Assembly (NCBI GenBank): GCA_016194705.1
Contig: JACQAZ010000033.1
Location: forward strand, 1-64,000
From: Elusimicrobiota bacterium
GTDB lineage: Bacteria; Elusimicrobiota; Elusimicrobia; UBA1565; UBA9628
Length of the DNA stretch: 64,000 nucleotides
Direction of reading: 5' to 3'
Positions within the stretch are counted from its first letter, which is position 1; each line of letters opens with the position of its first letter. Under the pieces are notes generated by a model. That model saw only the letters and a program-made list of their open reading frames with translations. It ran no database searches and was not told the DNA's origin. The position numbers and the translations under genes are program-made. Of this stretch, positions 17,762-26,536 are shown piece after piece.

Positions 17762-18225
17762 CGGTCGCGGTCGCGAACGATCTGCACCTTGAGCGGCGCC
17801 AAGTCCATGACTCCGGGAGCCTCGTAGAGGCGGATGAAATAGAGGCAGGGCGCGGTCTTCTCCCGGGCCTTGGCCTTGCGGACGCGGTAGTGGACGAGAT
17901 AGCCGCCATTGGAGCCGTCGATGCCCGGCCAATCGGCTGTCGAGCCGTCGAGCGAGTGGTCGCCGAAGACCACCGCGACCGCGAAGCGCGAGCCGAAATC
18001 CTCGGCCGGCGCCTTCCCCCGCCCGAGCTCGCGCCAAAGCCAGCGCCATTTCGCGAAGTCGCGGACCATCTCGGAGTCGGGGACGCGCCCCGTGCAGCGG
18101 CCGCCGCTCCACTCTTGGACGAGCCTGGCCGCGGGCCGGGCGCCTTCCTGGGCGCCGGCCGCCGAGTCGGCGGCCAGGGCGAGCGCTCCCGCCGCCGCCA
18201 GCAGTTGTAGAAGATCGCTTCTCAT
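17758..18225 (-). CDS. Secreted hypothetical protein
   Basis: 155 residues with an N-terminal signal peptide ending near AAGAQE. The C-terminal part (VAVVFGDHS then GGYLVHYRVRKA and CLYFIRLYE) faintly recalls PrcB-type domains of exported protease-complex proteins, but this is a weak resemblance. Third gene of a unit running 20415 to 17758, ten bases after the preceding gene. Confidence 0.6.
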   Translation of the reverse strand: MRSDLLQLLAAAGALALAADSAAGAQEGARPAARLVQEWSGGRCTGRVPDSEMVRDFAKWRWLWRELGRGKAPAEDFGSRFAVAVVFGDHSLDGSTADWPGIDGSNGGYLVHYRVRKAKAREKTAPCLYFIRLYEAPGVMDLAPLKVQIVRDRDR

Positions 18226-18235
18226 AAGGGCTGCC

Positions 18236-18736
18236 CTAGCGCGGTTTGAAGCTCTTGAGGAATCTGTTCCAGGCCTCGAGCGCGGCGGGCTGCGGAGCCG
18301 GAAGCGCGGAAGAGCTTTGGAACTGCAGCTCCCAGGTCCCCGCCTTGTCGGGGACGAGAACGGTCTCCTCGTAGACCCACTCGCGCGGGCCCGCGCCCTC
18401 GTCGCCGTCGGTGCGCGCGCGGTAGGTGCGCTTGAGGCGCTCGGAGCTTCGGCCCAGCACCTTGAGGGGCGAGACCTCGGCTTCCGGGGTCTCCGCCTTG
18501 CGGCGCGCCAGGGCGTCCTTGAGGTCCTTGCCTTGCCGCGCGGCGCTGATGAAGCGCAGCCCGTCGGTGAACAGGAAGCCGGCGCCGCTTCCGGAGAGGG
18601 GTTTGCGCCGCCAGCGCTCCGGCAGCTCGCATCGGAACAAGTCGTTTTTCTCGGTCTTCCAGGCCATGGGGGTGTCCTTGGCGGCGGCGGTCAGACTCAA
18701 AAGCAGAAGTCCCGCCGCGAGGGCTCGGCGGCTCAT
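18236..18736 (-). CDS. Secreted hypothetical protein
   Basis: 166 residues with a signal peptide ending SLTAAAKD. The body (WKTEKNDLFRCELPERWRRK, then GLRFISAARQGKDL) resembles small exported proteins that follow a PsbP/DUF1795-like pattern (a CELPERW-type opening and surface-strand body). No catalytic residues seen. Its ATG overlaps the stop of the zincin gene (ATGA), so the two are translationally coupled. Confidence 0.6.
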   Translation of the reverse strand: MSRRALAAGLLLLSLTAAAKDTPMAWKTEKNDLFRCELPERWRRKPLSGSGAGFLFTDGLRFISAARQGKDLKDALARRKAETPEAEVSPLKVLGRSSERLKRTYRARTDGDEGAGPREWVYEETVLVPDKAGTWELQFQSSSALPAPQPAALEAWNRFLKSFKPR

Positions 18737-20415
18737 TTCTTCTCTCTCCAGGGAGGGGTCTGCCCCTCGACGTCGTCGTGCAACTCGGCCCAGCGCTTCT
18801 CGAAGGCGTCCCAGCCCATTTGCCCGGGAGTGGCCTTGGGGTTGGGCACCGGCTTGGACTTCTTGTAGCCTTCGAGCTTCTTGAGGTCGCTTTGCATATC
18901 GCCGAAGAGCGCTGCGAACCGTGGATCGTTGGCGGCGGCCTTGAGCTTCTCGGCGAAGGGCTTGCCCTTGATGGACTGCAAGGTCCCGATGCGCTCCTTG
19001 ACCAGCGCGATCGAGTCCTTGACGTCCTTGGTCCGCGTGGGCAAGGTGGCCTTGTCGGTCGTGAAGAGGGCGCGCAGCTCGGTCAGGGCCTTGGCCAGGC
19101 CGTGGGCTTGCCCCATATGGTCGATGCGCGAGAGCTCGAAGTCGATGCCGGGGCCTTCCTTGTCGAGCTCGTCGACCTTGTCGGTCAGCGCCTGCAGGCG
19201 GGCCTGGTAGGAGCGCACGGGGTCCTTCATCTCCTCGAGGTCCAGCGCGCGCGCGTAGGCCGGCATCCAAAGCTTCATGTTCTCCCAATACACGTCGGGG
19301 TTGTTGAGGACCTGGCGCGCCTCCTGGATGTAGCCGTTGGGCTTGCCGTGATTGAGCTCGTAGGCGACGACGTAGCCCTTGAGCCGCGCCGACTGCTCGT
19401 CGACCAAGGCGTAATTGAGGACCTCCTCGTACGCCTCTTTATGAAAGAGCCTGTCGATGCGGGCATGCATCAAGATGTGGTTGAGCTCGTGGCCCATGTT
19501 GCTGGCGACCGACTCGAGCCCGACCTCCTGGTCCGCCATCTTCATGAAGTTCGAGTTGAAATAGTAGGTCTTCTGTTTCGGCACGGCCATCCCGCGCACG
19601 CCGTGGATCTCCTCGAGGTCCCCGGCCTTGACGAGCGGGCTGCCCGGGAAGTCCATGGGCTGGATCTTGACGACGATTCCCTCCGAGACGATGCCGTTGA
19701 CGATCTTGCGCCCTTCCTCGGATTTCTGAAGCTCGGCGAGCATCGCCTTGACGTAGGCCTTCTGGGGTTTCGATTGGAACCTGCCGCGGATGGGCTTGAC
19801 GACGCCCTTGTCGATGAGGCCGCCGGCCCAGCCCAGAGGGCCCGGCAGTTCGGCCAGGAAGGATTCCGGGGGTTCGAATTTGAAATGCTTCTCGATTTGC
19901 TTCGCGTCGGGCCCGACGCCGTCCTTCTCGACGGCGGGCTCGCCCTTGAGGCCTTTGAGCTTGAGGGGCGGCGGGGGCAGGATGCGGACGCCGCCGCCGG
20001 GGACCAGGACGCCGGCTGCTCCGTCGGCGCCGCCATTGGCGGTGCCGCGCGGGTCGTTGTCGTAGAGCGCGCCGAAGCGCCCGGTCTCGAGCGTCCCTTG
20101 GAGAGCCCGCCCCGCGGCGGGCAGGCGCGGGGGCTCGTCGATGATCGTGAAGCCCGGGTCGATATCGCGCTCGCCGGGTTTTCGCGGGATGGTGAAGCCC
20201 GGATCGATGTCGCGTTCACCGGGCTTGCGGGGGACCGCGAATTTCGGGTCGATGTCGCGCCGGGCGCACCAGTCTTTCCAGCCCTCCGCGGTCAACCCGT
20301 AGATCTCCTGGTAGGCCGGCTTGTATTCGCCCGAGCAGGAAAAACGGTCCGAGGCCGCGGCCGGAGGCAGGAGTCCCAGCAGCAGGACGCACAGGCGCAG
20401 GGTCGGGAATCTCAT
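18733..20415 (-). CDS. Secreted zincin-like metalloprotease with N-terminal RDIDP repeats
   Basis: 560 residues with a signal peptide (MRFPTLRLCVLLLGLL). After the mature N-terminus come three near-identical repeats, RDIDPKFAVPRKPGE then RDIDPGFTIPRKPGE and RDIDPGFTI. The central domain has SNMGHELNHILMH, an HExxH zinc motif, with acidic residues downstream (EEVLNYALVDEQSA) that could supply the third ligand. The C-terminal 200 residues look helical, perhaps coiled coil. No named family recognised. Start at 20415 has AGGG about seven bases ahead; a longer start at 20433 is less likely. Confidence 0.65.
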   Translation of the reverse strand: MRFPTLRLCVLLLGLLPPAAASDRFSCSGEYKPAYQEIYGLTAEGWKDWCARRDIDPKFAVPRKPGERDIDPGFTIPRKPGERDIDPGFTIIDEPPRLPAAGRALQGTLETGRFGALYDNDPRGTANGGADGAAGVLVPGGGVRILPPPPLKLKGLKGEPAVEKDGVGPDAKQIEKHFKFEPPESFLAELPGPLGWAGGLIDKGVVKPIRGRFQSKPQKAYVKAMLAELQKSEEGRKIVNGIVSEGIVVKIQPMDFPGSPLVKAGDLEEIHGVRGMAVPKQKTYYFNSNFMKMADQEVGLESVASNMGHELNHILMHARIDRLFHKEAYEEVLNYALVDEQSARLKGYVVAYELNHGKPNGYIQEARQVLNNPDVYWENMKLWMPAYARALDLEEMKDPVRSYQARLQALTDKVDELDKEGPGIDFELSRIDHMGQAHGLAKALTELRALFTTDKATLPTRTKDVKDSIALVKERIGTLQSIKGKPFAEKLKAAANDPRFAALFGDMQSDLKKLEGYKKSKPVPNPKATPGQMGWDAFEKRWAELHDDVEGQTPPWREKK

Positions 20416-20480
20416 GGGGGTGCCCTGGATCAAGTGTAAAGAGAACGGGAGATGTTGTCAATGGACCAAGGGCCCAGATG

Positions 20481-20486
20481 TATAGT
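20481..20486 (+). promoter_or_regulatory. -10 element (TATAGT) 12 bases before a start codon
   Basis: TATAGTATAAAT runs into the ATG at 20499. The transcript would start only a few bases before translation. Confidence 0.45.
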
Positions 20487-20498
20487 ATAAATCCGCCT

Positions 20499-21002
20499 AT
20501 GCCGCGCTGGATTTTTTTGCTGGCCTTGGTCCCGCTTTCGGGCTTCGCCTGCGCCGAGCCCAAGACCAGGGTCGAGTACGCCGAGAACATGGATTTGGCC
20601 CGCTACAAGCGCATCGCGGTCCTGCCCTTCACCGACAAGAAGGGCCGCGGGCGGCTCATCGCGCTGGCCATCACCAAAGGCCTGCCCCCGCGCGGCTTCG
20701 AGGCCGCCGACGCCTCGCGCCTCGAGGAGGTTTTCGCGCGGTTCAAGCCCGACTCGGAGATGGGGCTGGGCATCACCGAGCTCACCGAGGTCAAGCAGGC
20801 CACTCAGGCGCAGGCCATCCTGACCGGAGCCGTCGACGCTTCAGGCCTGTCCGCCTCGGTGCTCCTGCTCGACACCGAGCTGGGCGACGAGATCTTCAAG
20901 GGCACCTTGGTCGCCCCGAACAAGAAGCCGTTCCAGAGCGTCTCGGACGTGGCCGCCGAGGCCTTGAGCCTCTTCGCCGAGCTTCCCTCGAGACAGAAGT
21001 GA
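20499..21002 (+). CDS. Exported hypothetical protein (possible lipoprotein)
   Basis: 167 residues with a signal sequence ending SGFACAEP; the cysteine could be lipidated though the -3 position is not ideal. The core (YKRIAVLPFTDKKGRGRLIALAITKGL, then DASRLEEVF and QAILTGAVDA) matches the pattern of lipoproteins of the CsgG/LpoB/DUF799 type that begin with an A-V-L-P-F strand. Followed with a GTGA overlap by a barrel protein gene, suggesting joint work at the outer membrane. Confidence 0.65.
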   Translation: MPRWIFLLALVPLSGFACAEPKTRVEYAENMDLARYKRIAVLPFTDKKGRGRLIALAITKGLPPRGFEAADASRLEEVFARFKPDSEMGLGITELTEVKQATQAQAILTGAVDASGLSASVLLLDTELGDEIFKGTLVAPNKKPFQSVSDVAAEALSLFAELPSRQK

Positions 21003-21772
21003 GCCCGGCGCGCCTGGCGGGCCTCTTGGCCGCGCTGGCTCTTGTCTGCCCGCCCCTGGGCGCGACCCCGCCGCTCGAGAGCGGCGACATGCCCACCGCG
21101 GACGCCGGGCGCGCCGAGTTCTTCCTGGGCACGAAATACGTCAAATCGGGCGCGGTCGAGCGTTCGATCCCGGCCGACGAGCTGGTCCTGGGCCTCTCCG
21201 AGCGCGAGGAGCTCACCGCCGAGGTCCCCTACCTCTCCGTCGACGGCCACCACGGCTTCGGGGACATCACCTTGGGCACCAAGTACATGTTCAACTACAA
21301 CGACAAGCGCGACTCCGGGATCGCGGGTTCCTTCGAGGCCAAGCTCGACAACGGCAGCCGGGCCAGCGGCCTCGGCAACGGCGCCGTCGACTACGAGGCG
21401 CGCCTGAGGGCCCAGGAGACCTGGCCGAAGGTGACGAGCTATCTCAACGTCGCCCACACCTGGGTGGGGCAGCCGGTCGTCAACGGCCGGCGGCAGCTGC
21501 GGCACAACATCCGGCTGGTCTCGGTCGCGCAGGAGACTTTGGTCGCCAAGAACCTGAGGTTCATCACCGAGATGATCTGGAACAACAGCGACATTCCCGG
21601 AGAACCCCACCGGCTGGCCGCAAACTCCGGCGTGCGCTACGCGCTGACGCGGAACATCGAGCTTCACGGCACGATCGGACGCAGCCTGCGCGACGCCAAC
21701 GCCGGTGGGCCGACCTACCGCGCCTACGCCGGCGTCAAGTTCGAGTTCGCCTCTTTGCCCCCGGAGCGCTAG
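20999..21772 (+). CDS. Outer-membrane beta-barrel, phenol-degradation/transporter-like
   Basis: 257 residues with a signal peptide ending LGATPP. Strand-like segments (FFLGTKYVKSGAVER, GDITLGTKYMFNYNDKRDSG, YRAYAGVKFEFASLPPER) follow the layout of the MetA-pathway-of-phenol-degradation barrel family. GTG start overlapping the preceding stop. Probably an outer-membrane channel or structural barrel; no substrate can be assigned. Confidence 0.6.
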   Translation: MSPARLAGLLAALALVCPPLGATPPLESGDMPTADAGRAEFFLGTKYVKSGAVERSIPADELVLGLSEREELTAEVPYLSVDGHHGFGDITLGTKYMFNYNDKRDSGIAGSFEAKLDNGSRASGLGNGAVDYEARLRAQETWPKVTSYLNVAHTWVGQPVVNGRRQLRHNIRLVSVAQETLVAKNLRFITEMIWNNSDIPGEPHRLAANSGVRYALTRNIELHGTIGRSLRDANAGGPTYRAYAGVKFEFASLPPER

Positions 21773-21830
21773 GTCCACTGTCGCCCGCCAGGCTCCCCAA
21801 AGGGCCCAAGGAGTCCGCGGCCTTCCGCCA

Positions 21831-21836
21831 TATAAT
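21831..21836 (+). promoter_or_regulatory. -10 element TATAAT eight bases before a start codon
   Basis: Perfect TATAAT; the ATG is at 21845. Transcription would begin two or three bases before the start codon. Confidence 0.5.
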
Positions 21837-21844
21837 AGGAAGCG

Positions 21845-23491
21845 ATGACTCTTTGGCTGCTTTTCCTCGCGGCCTGGTCTCAGGCCGCCTCATTCGAGTC
21901 TGGACCGAGCCCGGCCCTGCGCGCGCAGCTTCCGGGCCTGGCCGCGGCCGCGCATTGGAGCCGGCAGAACGCCGACGCCCTGCCTTGGGGGAGCGCGCTC
22001 GATCCCCTCGTCAAGTCCGAATCTCCGGCCTTGGAGCCGCTGGCCCAGGCCCTTGCCTCGGCCGGCCCGATTTTGGAGGATATCCGCAAGGCCGCGCCTG
22101 CCGCGCGCCGGGCGCTGCTGGCCCGTCTCGAGGCCGCGCGGATCGCCGCCGGACCGGGCGCGGCGAGCCGATCGGAGGAGCTTCTGCGGTCGCTCGAGCT
22201 GGACCGGCCCGTCCCCGATGAGGTCAAGGCGCTCAAGGCGCGCGTCGCCGATTTCGAGAGGACCCGAGACGCCTTGGACTCGAGCCTCGCTTTGTATGGA
22301 GAAATCCCTGAACTGCGGACCATCCGGCGCAAGGTGGGCGAGAGCCTCTCGGCCGCGCGAGGGCGCCTGGTGACCTTGCCGCTGCGCGAGCAGGCAGCCA
22401 AGCTCGGCCTTGCGCTCGATGACCCCGCCGCCCCGGCGCCGCTCGACAAGGACTCTCTGCGCGCCTTCCTCGAGGACCGGCACAAGGAACTCCTCGCCTC
22501 GAATCCCGAGATGTTCCTGCGCAAGATGAAGAAAGGCGCCGACTCGGACTTCGCCTTCTTCCGCGGCTTCCCCGATGTTTTTTACCTGAGCCTTCGCTCG
22601 CGTCCAGAGGCGGCCGGCCTGCTCAAGACGCCGAAGCTTTTCCTCGCGGGAGACCTGCACTACGAGAACATCGAGCTCATGGACGACGGCAAGCGCCTGA
22701 CCCCGCAGGTCAACGATTTCGACGATGCGGGACCCGCTCCCGTCGCGGCCGACCTGGCCCGCATGCTCACGGGCGTGGGCCTCATCGGGATCGAGGACGA
22801 AGCCGAGCTCTACGCGCAGGCGCTCGACGCCTATCAGCAATCGCTCAAGCAATCCTTCAAGAAATGGGCCGACGGCCTCGCGGCCGAAAAGGCCGTCGAG
22901 AAGGCCAAGTCCGAGGACCGCGACTGGCTCAACAAGGGCGGCAAGACCATCAAGGACAAGTCCCTGGCCGCCAAGCTCTTCAAGCTTGCCGGGCTCGATC
23001 CAGCGAAATGGACGGCGCTCGACCGCATGGGCGCGGGGTTGAGCTCGATCGGGGTCCTGCGCTACCTCTTCGCCGGCGCCCAGCACAAGCACGCCCTTGA
23101 ACTCAAGGAACTGCGCGCCTCTTCGCTTGAGTTCCTGACCGGTGCCCCGCTGGGTCCGGCCGACCGAGATCGTCTCGCGCAGGCCTACTTGAAGCTCAGG
23201 CAAGTCCCGGTCGACGCCAGGACCATGCCGCACGATGGAAAGGACTGGCTGCTGCGAAGACGGGAGGGGATCCAGTGGTCGCTCAATCTCGACCATCAGA
23301 AATCGGCCGCGCGCGTGATCGGCGGCCTCGTGGCCCAGGTGCACCTGGCCTCCGGCGGGACTCCGGCGCAGCTCGAGGCGGCGGCGCGAGAGTTCAGCGT
23401 GCGCCTGGCCCTCTCCTCGCTCCAGTACATGGCTCGCATGCGCGCGCTGCTGGCCGACGGAGTCTGGAGCGGGTCAGGGACGTCGCCCTAA
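21845..23491 (+). CDS. Exported DUF2252-like protein
   Basis: 548 residues with a short signal peptide (MTLWLLFLAAWSQAASF). After a helical N-terminal 200 residues comes a DUF2252-type core: FFRGFPDVFYL, KLFLAGDLHYENIEL and QVNDFDDAGPAPVAADLARML, the nucleotide-kinase-like fold motifs of that family (GDxHxxN, NDFDD). DUF2252 proteins are usually cytoplasmic, so an exported copy is unusual. Function unknown in the family. Confidence 0.7.
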   Translation: MTLWLLFLAAWSQAASFESGPSPALRAQLPGLAAAAHWSRQNADALPWGSALDPLVKSESPALEPLAQALASAGPILEDIRKAAPAARRALLARLEAARIAAGPGAASRSEELLRSLELDRPVPDEVKALKARVADFERTRDALDSSLALYGEIPELRTIRRKVGESLSAARGRLVTLPLREQAAKLGLALDDPAAPAPLDKDSLRAFLEDRHKELLASNPEMFLRKMKKGADSDFAFFRGFPDVFYLSLRSRPEAAGLLKTPKLFLAGDLHYENIELMDDGKRLTPQVNDFDDAGPAPVAADLARMLTGVGLIGIEDEAELYAQALDAYQQSLKQSFKKWADGLAAEKAVEKAKSEDRDWLNKGGKTIKDKSLAAKLFKLAGLDPAKWTALDRMGAGLSSIGVLRYLFAGAQHKHALELKELRASSLEFLTGAPLGPADRDRLAQAYLKLRQVPVDARTMPHDGKDWLLRRREGIQWSLNLDHQKSAARVIGGLVAQVHLASGGTPAQLEAAAREFSVRLALSSLQYMARMRALLADGVWSGSGTSP

Positions 23492-23495
23492 CGAG

Positions 23496-23501
23496 TATAA
23501 T
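23496..23501 (+). promoter_or_regulatory. -10 element TATAAT before the TPR gene
   Basis: GTATAAT 23 bases upstream of the ATG at 23525. Confidence 0.45.
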
Positions 23502-23524
23502 CGGTTCGACGATCAACGGGTGCT

Positions 23525-25828
23525 ATGGATGACTTGAGGCGCCAAGGCATCGAGCACTTCAACGCCGGCCGCTTCGAAGAGGCGTCGCGGTGCTTCCGCG
23601 CGGAGATCGCCGCCGGCGGGGGCGGTCCCGAGGCGCGCTGCCTCCTCGCGCACGCGCTGGACTCCGCGGCGCAGCCCCAGGAGGCCGCCGCCGAGTTCGC
23701 CGCCGCGCTCGAGGCCTTCCCCAGCCATCAGCCGGCCTACAGAGGGCTCGCAAGCCTGGTCCTGCGCCGCGGCGCGCTCCCGGGCGCCGCGGCCGCGCTG
23801 CGCGGGGCCCTCGCTCTGAGGCCGCGGCGCGCGGCCCGGGGCGGGCTCATCGAGACGCTGCGGCTGTGCGCGCGGGCCTGGCGCGCGTCGGACGACCTCG
23901 AGTCCGCGGAGGAGGCGCTGCAAAATGCCCTGCGGCTGGCGCCGGGCGACAAGGAAAGCCGCCGACGCTTCCTTGGGATCCTGCGCGTGCGCGAGCAGGC
24001 GTTCCTTTCGGCAGGCCGGCTCGGCCCCGCCGAGGAGGTCCGGCGCAGGGCGCTGGCCTTGGAGCCGAGGAAAAAGAAATCCCTGCGGGGGCGCGTCGAG
24101 GCGCTGCGCCGGGGCGGCCTCGCCCACGCCTGGGCGGGCCGCCTAGGCGAGGCTGAGCGGACCTTGCGTCGCGCCCTGGCGCTGGCGCCGCGCGACGAGC
24201 GGACCCGGCGCCGGCTCATCGAGCTCCTGCGCAGGCGCGCGCAATCGCTGCGGGCGCACAAACCCGAGGCCGAGGAGAAGGTCCTGCGAAAGGCGCTCGC
24301 GCTCGAGCCGCGAGACCGGCTGACGCGCGAGCGGCTGCTCGACGCTCTGCGCCGGCGCGCGCAGGCGCTGCTCGCCGCGGGCGAGCTCCAGGGTGCCCAG
24401 AGGATTTTGCGCCGAGCGCTGGTCTTCGAGCCGGAAGACCGCGGGACCCGCGCCCTCATCGTCTCGGTGCTGCGCTTGCGCGCGCGCGCGCAGCCATCCG
24501 CCCTCCAGGCCGAGAAGTCGCTGCGGCGCGCCTTGACCCTATCGCCGAAGGACGCCGAGGCCCGCGGGGACCTCGCGAGAATCCTGCGGGCTCGCGCGAT
24601 CTCGTACGATGTGCCTAACGCGCGCAGCCGCTTCCTCTGCGCCCTGCAGGCCTGGAAGGCCGTGTTGAAGGCGTCCCCGCGGGACGGCTCCGCCTGGGTC
24701 TCGTTGAGCCTGCTGATGCGCTGGATCGGCCGACCGAAGCAGGAGCGGGCAGCCTTGCGCCGCGCCGTCGCCAAGGGAAGCGAATTGAGCCGGGCCGACC
24801 GATTCAAGGCCCTGATGCGGCTGGGGCGCTACGCGAACGCCGTGTGGCTCGCGGAGCGGATGCTCGATGGGAGCGTTTCGGTGCCGGACCTCAGGGCGTT
24901 CTGGGACCCATGGGAGCAGAACAATCGTCCGTTGCGAGAGGCGCCGCAGACGGATCTAGGGGCGCTCGATCGGGCCCTGAAGAGCGCTCCAGGGCCCTGG
25001 CGCCAATTTTACCTGGGCTGCCTCCGAGGTCCCGAGGGGCTGGGGCATTTCGACGCGCTCCCATCAGGCGCGCGGTACCGCTGGATGCACTGCAACGCCG
25101 CGAAGGAGGCCCTCTTTTCGGGGAGCTTCCGAAGGGCCGTACGCTCGTTCAAGATCGCTCTGCGCCACGAGCCGATGGACTGGCCCGCGCGCTGCTTTCT
25201 GGCCGAGGCCTATGTCTGCCTCGATGAGCCGGCTCAGGCGCGGCGCGAGATGGCTCGAGGTCTCCAGGCCGCGCCCGAGACCGAGCGGGCGCAGGTTCAC
25301 GCCTGGTGGGGCGAGCTCGAGCTGTGGCTGGGCGACTACGAGGCGGCTCTCGAGCGTTCGACGCGGGCCTGCTCGCTGGGGGCCCCGTTCGCTCACGGCT
25401 GGAAGGGCGCGGCCTTGCTCAAGCTCGGCAGGCGCGAGGAGGCTCTCGCTCAGCTCGACCGCGCGCTGCGGCTCTATCCGAACGACGCGGAAGCAAGGCT
25501 CTGGCGCGCCGAGGCGAAGCGCGAACTCGGTCGCTGCCGGGAGGCCCTCAGGGACCTCGAGGGCGTGTCGGCCCTCTCTGTCTGGGTGCTGTTCAACCGC
25601 GCCCTGGCCCGACGCGCGCTCGGCGACGAGGCGGGGATGATCGCCGACTTCGAAAGCCTTCCCAAGAAGGTTGTCGATCACGTGCGGCGCAGGATCGGCC
25701 TGCCGGGAGCGCGCCCGCTCGACGCCGGCCAGATGTCCCGCATCCTCGAAGCGGGGCTCAAGCTGGCCCGCGGGTTTCGGCGCGACGAGTACGGCCAGGC
25801 GGTTTGGCTCTCTCGCCGCTCAGGCTGA
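23525..25828 (+). CDS. Large tetratricopeptide-repeat protein
   Basis: 767 residues, almost wholly TPR units. Residues about 100-330 are an arginine-rich series with the pattern A-L-x-L-x-P-R-D-x-x-T-R-x-R-L and L-R-R-R-A-Q. The C-terminal third has ordinary TPRs (GWKGAALLKLGRREEALAQLDRALRLYPND). No signal peptide or catalytic domain. Likely a scaffold; nothing nearby names its partner. Confidence 0.8.
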   Translation: MDDLRRQGIEHFNAGRFEEASRCFRAEIAAGGGGPEARCLLAHALDSAAQPQEAAAEFAAALEAFPSHQPAYRGLASLVLRRGALPGAAAALRGALALRPRRAARGGLIETLRLCARAWRASDDLESAEEALQNALRLAPGDKESRRRFLGILRVREQAFLSAGRLGPAEEVRRRALALEPRKKKSLRGRVEALRRGGLAHAWAGRLGEAERTLRRALALAPRDERTRRRLIELLRRRAQSLRAHKPEAEEKVLRKALALEPRDRLTRERLLDALRRRAQALLAAGELQGAQRILRRALVFEPEDRGTRALIVSVLRLRARAQPSALQAEKSLRRALTLSPKDAEARGDLARILRARAISYDVPNARSRFLCALQAWKAVLKASPRDGSAWVSLSLLMRWIGRPKQERAALRRAVAKGSELSRADRFKALMRLGRYANAVWLAERMLDGSVSVPDLRAFWDPWEQNNRPLREAPQTDLGALDRALKSAPGPWRQFYLGCLRGPEGLGHFDALPSGARYRWMHCNAAKEALFSGSFRRAVRSFKIALRHEPMDWPARCFLAEAYVCLDEPAQARREMARGLQAAPETERAQVHAWWGELELWLGDYEAALERSTRACSLGAPFAHGWKGAALLKLGRREEALAQLDRALRLYPNDAEARLWRAEAKRELGRCREALRDLEGVSALSVWVLFNRALARRALGDEAGMIADFESLPKKVVDHVRRRIGLPGARPLDAGQMSRILEAGLKLARGFRRDEYGQAVWLSRRSG

Positions 25829-25854
25829 TCGGCGGCGCGTCGGCCGTACGGAGT

Positions 25855-26535
25855 TCAAGGCAGCTCCTCTTTGACGATCCGGCCGTCCTCCAAAGTCACG
25901 ACGCGGTCGGCCTCGTAGCCGAGTGCGACGTTGTGCGTCGTGATGATGATCGCGATGCCCTGCCGGGCGAGGCGCTTGAACAGCTCGAAGATCGCCTCTC
26001 CCGCGGCCTTGTCGAGGTTCCCGGTCGGCTCGTCGGCCACGAGGATCTTCGGCTCGACGATCAGGGCGCGCGCGATGGCGACGCGCTGCATCTGCCCTCC
26101 CGAGAGCTCGCGGGGCAGATGGTCGGCCCGGTCCGAGAGCCCGACGAGCGCCAAGACCTCGCGGGTCTTTTTGGGATCGACAGGACGCCCGAGGAAGGTC
26201 AGCGGCAGCTCGACGTTCTCGGCGACCGTCAAGGTCGGCAGCAGATGGAACTGCTGAAAGACGAAGCCCAGCACGCCGCGGCGGATCTCGACCAGCTCGT
26301 CCTCCGAGAGTCCGGCGACTTGTTTTCCGCTCACGGTGAGGCTCCCCTGCGTCGGCGCGTCTAGGCAGGAGAGGAGGTTGATGAGGGTGGTCTTGCCCGA
26401 ACCGGAAGGGCCGAGGATAGACACCATCTCGCCTTCCTTGATCGCGAGATCGACGCCGTCGAGAGCCTTGACCGTCTCGATCCCGCGCAGGTAATGCCGT
26501 TTGAGTCCGCGTGCCTCGATGATGTTCTCGTTCAT
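25855..26535 (-). CDS. ABC transporter ATP-binding protein (LolD/MacB type)
   Basis: 226 residues. Walker A GPSGSGKTTLINLL, Q-loop region FQQFHLLPTLTVAENV, signature LSGGQMQRVAIARAL, Walker B ILVADEPTGNLD and the switch histidine in ITTHNVAL. Partner of the FtsX-like permease encoded just upstream with one base between genes. This type powers lipoprotein release or export of peptides from the inner membrane rather than import. Confidence 0.9.
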   Translation of the reverse strand: MNENIIEARGLKRHYLRGIETVKALDGVDLAIKEGEMVSILGPSGSGKTTLINLLSCLDAPTQGSLTVSGKQVAGLSEDELVEIRRGVLGFVFQQFHLLPTLTVAENVELPLTFLGRPVDPKKTREVLALVGLSDRADHLPRELSGGQMQRVAIARALIVEPKILVADEPTGNLDKAAGEAIFELFKRLARQGIAIIITTHNVALGYEADRVVTLEDGRIVKEELP

Positions 26536-26536
26536 A

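Noticed and set aside
24100..24500. Dense runs of CGCGC repeats in the TPR gene that look like simple repeats
   Set aside because: They follow the TPR codon pattern (Arg/Ala/Leu) and keep frame, so they are coding.
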